From Vitis vinifera (Eukaryota > Streptophyta > Magnoliopsida > Vitales > Vitaceae), in contig NC_081811.1 of assembly GCF_030704535.1 (NCBI RefSeq), forward strand, positions 12,221,001 to 12,285,000: a stretch of DNA of 64,000 bases. The letters are read 5' to 3'. The number at the start of each line of letters is the position of its first letter. Position 1 is the first letter of the stretch. A model generated the notes under the pieces. It was given only the letters and a program-made list of their open reading frames with translations, was not told the origin of the DNA and ran no database searches. Shown here piece after piece: positions 58,983 through 64,000 of the stretch. Made by a program: the position numbers and the translations under genes.

Positions 58983-59262
58983 AAAAACAAAATCCACGTT
59001 GGATTTGCAATTCGTTTTCCCCAAAATTGAGAGGCGTTTTCACATTCCTGAGTGTTTCCCTCGTTTCCGCCCAAAGAATGCCCTAATCTTCTCTTCATCT
59101 GGAGTTTGTCGACCATCCGATTAAAAACAAAATCGATGTTGGATTTCCATTTCGTTTTCCCCAAAATTGAGAGGCGTTTTCACATTCCTGAGTATTCCCT
59201 CGTTTCCGCCCAAAGAATGTCCTAATCCTATCTTCATCTGGAGTTTCCCGGCCATCCAATTT
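58983..59262 (+). repeat. 140-bp tandem duplication at the 5' side of the MULE
   Basis: Two copies, period 140, each with CCAAAATTGAGAGGCGTTTT and CTCGTTTCCGCCCAAAGAAT. They lie upstream of the candidate leader exon of the transposase gene and may be element promoter or terminal sequence. Confidence 0.9.
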
Positions 59263-60494
59263 TAGGTGTAGACGGTGGAGTTTTTCATCTCTGTCAATCC
59301 ATTGGTGTCGACGATCACCACCGGATTTGGGTTCTGTGGCGAAGTAGTTGATAGTTGAGGTTAGTAGGTTCAGCAATTTCAATTTATGCTTCATTTCGAC
59401 TATCCCGACCATTTCATTTCAGCCCAAATACATTGCCCTAATTTATCTGGCGATTTCAGTGTGCCATTAATCCCCACCGTGGGTGTCGTCTCGTGCTGAG
59501 CATTGAGAAGGGAGCTTCTCTGACCATCAGGTAAAGTAGTATTTTTTTTTAAGCTTAAAGCTTAAACCCCGTAACTGGCTCTAAGACATGGCGTGGGTTA
59601 TGGTGTTTTTAAGACATGGCTCACAGTTTGAAATAGTGAGGATCCTCATGGGCTAATTGCATCTGCATGTCGTGGTATCCAAAAAGTTTTTGTTTAGATA
59701 ATTATGTTTGTGTTCGATTTACATGATTGATAGCCTTGACATGGAAAAATCACTTCTTTTTATTAAACTGTGATGTCACCATGATTCACTTGTTTCTCCA
59801 TCAATATGAGAACCCTCGATTGCCATTCATGATAATTGTGATGATGAAGACGACATAAAAATATATTTTGATTTTCCTTGCATTTTACTTGGTTCACTTA
59901 TGTTTGTTTGGTTTAGCATTGCATATTGAATTGAAAAGTTAGTTTTATAGGTGCAATTTTATTCTAATATATGATAAGTAAATGCAAATAGATTTTCTTG
60001 TTGCAAACGTATTTTTCGTCCTTTCGTTCAAATTATATCATTGAGCATTATATTTACTTCCTCATGTGGCAGTCTAGTTTAGTACGCTAGTTCGCCTGTT
60101 ACCTATTTTCCAAAAAAACCCAAGTTCTTTGAACCCTATAGTATGAGATATTGTGGGATACCTAGTATGTGTAGATAGATTATCATTTCGAACTTCATGA
60201 AATTTGTAGCTAACATAAATATAAATACGAAATAAAGAAACAGATCAGTTCAAAGGCAGTTTAACAAGCCTTAATTCTATTTTTGAAATCCAAAATTAAG
60301 GGAGTCAATACATAAGAAACCAATTAAGGGATTTCTCGTTGAAATCCAGAATGGTTTCCAACAATCATTGTAGTGGCCAAATACCTCTTTCCATGTTTAC
60401 TATTCACAATTGCTAAATATCAAACGCATGCAACTCAATATTATTTTCAGCATACAATTGAACCAAATTGAAATTAAGTTAAATTTGAAGTTGT

Positions 60495-60601
60495 CTATTG
60501 AGTATGAGCCATAACACTAATGACATTGGCATGATCTGTCCATTTATAAGTCTGAAAAGTAATTGTGATGTTCCTATTGGGATCTAGAGGGTCATAGCAA
60601 T
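60495..60601 (-). pseudogene. COBRA-like exon fragment inside the MULE intron
   Basis: On the minus strand, after an intact acceptor (TTTTTTGCAG), the frame reads YDPLDPNRNITITF and then YKWTDHANVISV before a TAG. YDPLDPNGNIT opens the second exon of COBRA-family genes (GPI-anchored cell-wall proteins), where the next part is W-T-x-D-G-Y-V. Keeping the acceptor points to capture at DNA level. Only about 34 codons remain. It is antisense to the transposase. Confidence 0.65.
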
Positions 60602-60831
60602 CTGCAAAAAACAGAGAAAGAGTCGACCAACCAGTTAAAAATAGAATAAGCGAAGTAATAGAAGGAAAAGTATATGCATAAATGATGCGTGATAATCTGG
60701 ACATGGCGACTAGTAATAGTGTGAACTTCAAAGCAAAAGGCCAGATGAGAGAAAATATGAAGGCCATTTTCTATAATATGCATAATTGTTTGGTCTATAA
60801 TATGATATTTGTGCTATGTTTGTATAGGTTA

Positions 60832-63160
60832 ATGGACGCAAGTAATAGGATATATTGTTACATTTTCGTGGGTGGCAAACTTGTCCAAAAAAATGATGGG
60901 CAATGGGAATACTTGGGTGGAAGAAGCAAAGGTATTCACATATATAAAGGAATGACATTTGAAGAATTCACCAAAAAAATCATAGATAAATTCGACATTT
61001 CCCTTAACGTGATGAAGATGCACTACACGCTGAAGTTCAATCCCAGAGTCATCCAAGATTTAGAAGATGAGGATGATTTGGATAACGTGGTTTCCCACAG
61101 TGATGACTTTGCAAATGTATACCTAGTAGACTTACCCTCTGTGGAAGCCATTGAAGCAAATATCCCGAATTCACAATTGGCATTTTAGTAATGGACTTTA
61201 ACATCAATGTTTATTTAAAATATTGTGAATATCAATTTTACGCATCACGTAGTCTAATTATGTTAATATATGTCAATGCAGAGATCCACCTATCATGTTC
61301 CCGTCCTCTAATGCATCATGAGATCCAATTCCTAAAACTATGATGCTATCAAGAGGTTTTGCGTCGCGTTCTGCAGATACTGAGTACATCCCTTTGGAAT
61401 CGATTCGTTTTCGTGAGGCAATATTAGGGTCGGGACATACATTTAAAAATGCCAAGGAGTTTCGCAATGCAATTTACCAGATGTCATTAGGTGGAAGGTT
61501 TGAATACAAGTACAAGAAAAATTCCCCTACGCATATGTCTGTCAAGTGTTCGGTTGATGGTTGTCCTTGGAAGATAACAGCTCACGCTGTCGAGGGAAAT
61601 GTCATCTTGCGAGTTCATACTTACCAAGTGAATCATAATCATATAGCTCAGGATGAGTGTTCATCTAAGGTGAAGGTTTCTTCAAAGAGAGGTGCGGTTG
61701 TTGTTGAAGATGTGTTTAGAACCACTCCAAACTATCTTCCCCGTCAAATCTGTAAGGATTTTGAATGTGATCATGGGGTTCAATTGACATATAACCAAGC
61801 ATGGCACCTTAAAGAGAAGGCAAAAGAGCGCATATATGGAGTACCATGCGACTCTTACATGTTTCTCCCTTGGTTATGCCATAGGTTAAGAGAAATAAAC
61901 CCGGGCATAATTGCGGAGTACACTTCCCAAGAAGGTCACTTCATGCAATTGTTCATTGCCCATGCATTTTCAATTCAAGGGTTCATCATGGGGTGTCGAC
62001 CTGTATTGGCTATTGATTCTTGCCACCTAAGCGGTCCATATAAGGGAGCTCTTTTGTCTGCCATTGCATATGATGCAGATGATGGAATGTTCCCTCTAGC
62101 CCTTGGTGTGGTAAGTTCAGAAAATTATGAGGACTGGTATTGGTTTTTGGATAAATTAAAGGGGGTATTAGATGGTAAAGAAGTTGTTATTATATCAGAT
62201 AGACATCAGGGAATCTTGCGTAGTGTTTCCGAGTTGTTTGGGAAAGGAAATCATGTATATTATTATCGACATGTGAAGGAAAACTTTTCTAGCTTCTTCA
62301 ATAAGCAAAACATTCGAGGAAAGAAAGGGAAAGAAGATGTTTTGCTACTTTTGGACAGCATTGCGTATGCTAGGTTGGAAATAGACTACAATGAGGCATT
62401 TGACAAACTTGTGCGCTTCAATGAGAACCTAACAAAATGGGTTGCGGAAAACAATCCCGAACATTGGGCAATGTCAAAGTTTCTTAAAAAGTGATGGGAT
62501 AAAATGACAACTAACATTGCAGAGGCATTCAATGCGTGGTTAAGAGAAGAGCGTCACCAAACAATTTATACTTTATTGTTAATGCACATGGATAAACTTG
62601 TAGGCATGTTGGACACCCATATGCGTGGTACACAAAAGTGGAAGAGCGTGGTCGGACCAAAAACTGAAGAGAGGTTAATGTCAAATATCATGAGGTCTGG
62701 TCCGATTAGTGTGCTACCCTATTTGGGAGGAACGTTTAAGGTGTTTACTGGAGAGGTTTATTTGGTTGTCGATATGAATCAACATACGTGTACTTGCATG
62801 ACATAGAAAATGTCCGGTTTGCCATGTGCACACATATGTGCTGTCATCCGCACACTGAGACACGACGTGTATGACTATATTGACCCATGTTTTCATGTCT
62901 CCATGCAAGATTTGATTTACTCGAGTCAGTTTCAACCATTACCAACACATAATATGCCGAAACTTTGTGACGATGGGAGTTTGCAAGATTGCGCGGGCAA
63001 CTCCTTTCCTGCTTTCCAACCCCCTCATGTGAGACGTCCTCCAGGAAGACCCCGACAAAGGCGCATTGAATCACAGTTTTGTCATAAGAGAGCAATTCAT
63101 TGCTCTCGATGCAATGGAATAGGTCACAACCGCTCTAAATGTAATAATCCATTGCCGTGA
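60832..63160 (+). pseudogene. MULE transposase pseudogene (PB1-like, MuDR DBD, MULE DDE, SWIM, zinc knuckle)
   Basis: Exon A (from 60828, ATG at 60832) encodes a PB1-like N-terminus (MDASNRIYCYIFVGGKLV). After an unresolved splice, one frame runs 61280-63160 with three stops: TGA at 61319, TGA at 62492 and TAG at 62804. It holds the MuDR DNA-binding domain (GHTFKNAKEFRNAIYQMSLG, KCSVDGCPWKITA); the MULE core with LAIDSCHLSGPYKG and IISDRHQGILRS; the SWIM finger (CTCMT, stop, KMSGLPCAHICAVI); and a final zinc knuckle CSRCNGIGHNRSKC. Length and order match plant MuDR-type transposases. Each stop is one transition away from a sense codon typical of that position. Confidence 0.85.
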
Positions 63161-64000
63161 CATTTGCATTTTATTTGGTTGTACAATTTCCTCATTTTGT
63201 ATCATTCCATACATTTTGTTGTATGGTATATGGTATGGGGTTGTTGATTCTCGTTTTTATGTATTGCCCTATTTATAGGCACGATGCACTATTTTGGAAT
63301 TTTTCTTATTTAGAGTTGCTTTCAGTAAGCAACTTAATTGAAAGTGCACTTTGAATGTGGTTTCTTTTTAGTTGTTATTTAATTCCATCTCTGTGTCTAC
63401 ATTATCGAGCATTTCTTATTTGGAGCCTCATTAAGGATGACAATTTCTGTTACATTATTTTACGTATTGGGGTGACAAATTTTTTTTTTCAATAAAACAA
63501 GACTTCCCCTATATTTATTTCCAAGTTGTGAATTAGTCCTCTTATCGCATTATCTTCTGGTTGCACCTATTTCAATGTGTCATCAATTTCTAAGATGTCA
63601 TAAAAATTGTCTTTCAATTTGTCCTCAATTAGATATACTTGTTACACACATTGTCCATATGGTTATTTTCTAGTAATTTATCTAGTTGTTGGTTGGATAA
63701 TCGATCATACACATGTTTGCTTCCAAACTGTAAGCGTTTTCCTAAAATGTCATATTGTTATGTATTTCATATATTTTTTCCTTACAACTATGATTATGGA
63801 ACACCATTACCAAATTAATCAAACAGATTAATTGTCGAAATAGTCAATTGACTTTTCCCTTTATTATTAGTTTCTCTAGGTCATCAATAACTGCTATAAC
63901 ACGCATTTACAGGTTCCCGTTCTTCCAAGGTTGAAGCTTACAACAATCATTTCATTCTTCTATGGCCACTACGGAGGTGATGCATTCTTTCTTGTTTTTA
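63161..64000 (+). other. 3' flank of the MULE transposase
   Basis: AT-rich sequence without convincing ORFs. It may be the element's 3' part, whose end would lie beyond the window. Confidence 0.5.

Larger units (their letters stand above)
59263..63160 (+). mobile_element. Mutator-like element (MULE), partly decayed
   Basis: Contains a candidate 5' leader exon ending at 59530 (ACCATCAG/GTAAAG), an intron to 60827 and the transposase coding parts. Terminal inverted repeats and a 9-bp duplication were not found within the window, so both limits are those of recognised content. Confidence 0.6.

Noticed and set aside
1..64000. CRISPR arrays, operons, ribosome-binding sites, rRNA
   Set aside because: The window is plant nuclear DNA. 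Regular repeats here are minisatellites or LTR arrays, and nothing resembles CRISPR or rRNA.

Overview
The window looks like nuclear DNA of a eudicot, most probably grapevine (Vitis) or a close relative. The evidence is very AT-rich intergenic sequence, genes with GT-AG introns, plant-only families (type I MADS, GH9, COBRA) and plant-type Copia, hAT, MULE and LINE elements. The species is an inference from recognised repeat styles and was not tested.

Left part (1-25.8 kb). There are three ordinary genes: a four-exon gene of unknown function on the minus strand (11420-12332), an intronless type I (M-alpha) MADS-box gene on the plus strand (16121-16753), and a two-exon gene for a 76-residue membrane-anchored protein (21485-24475). 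Between them lie LTR tails, minisatellites, MITEs, a tRNA-derived SINE split by a hAT-type MITE, and a foldback repeat just upstream of the MADS gene. At 8.38-9.94 kb, pieces of three unrelated gene families (LysM-like ectodomain, GH9 endoglucanase, serine hydroxymethyltransferase) are joined head to tail on the minus strand as a broken chimera.

Middle part (25.8-57 kb). One minus-strand gene fills this stretch. I rebuilt ten exons with consistent splice phases. They encode about 389 residues: a plastid-type leader followed by a multi-pass membrane protein resembling DedA/VTT proteins. The 1.17 kb of coding sequence is spread over 31 kb because its introns hold transposons: a very young complete Copia element with a TSD, PBS, PPT and intact 1477-codon ORF, a decayed hAT element with a second hAT-type MITE nested in its transposase, a 3.3 kb solo LTR with a TSD, several LINE pieces, and a short LINE/SINE tail with a 14-bp TSD.

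Right part (57-64 kb). A Mutator-like (MULE) transposase gene is nearly full length but has three in-frame stops. The intron in its 5' leader carries an antisense fragment of a COBRA-like gene.

The host genes do not form a pathway. The main story is how transposons shape, split, duplicate and fuse gene pieces. All family names come from motif reading by eye; no database search was run.
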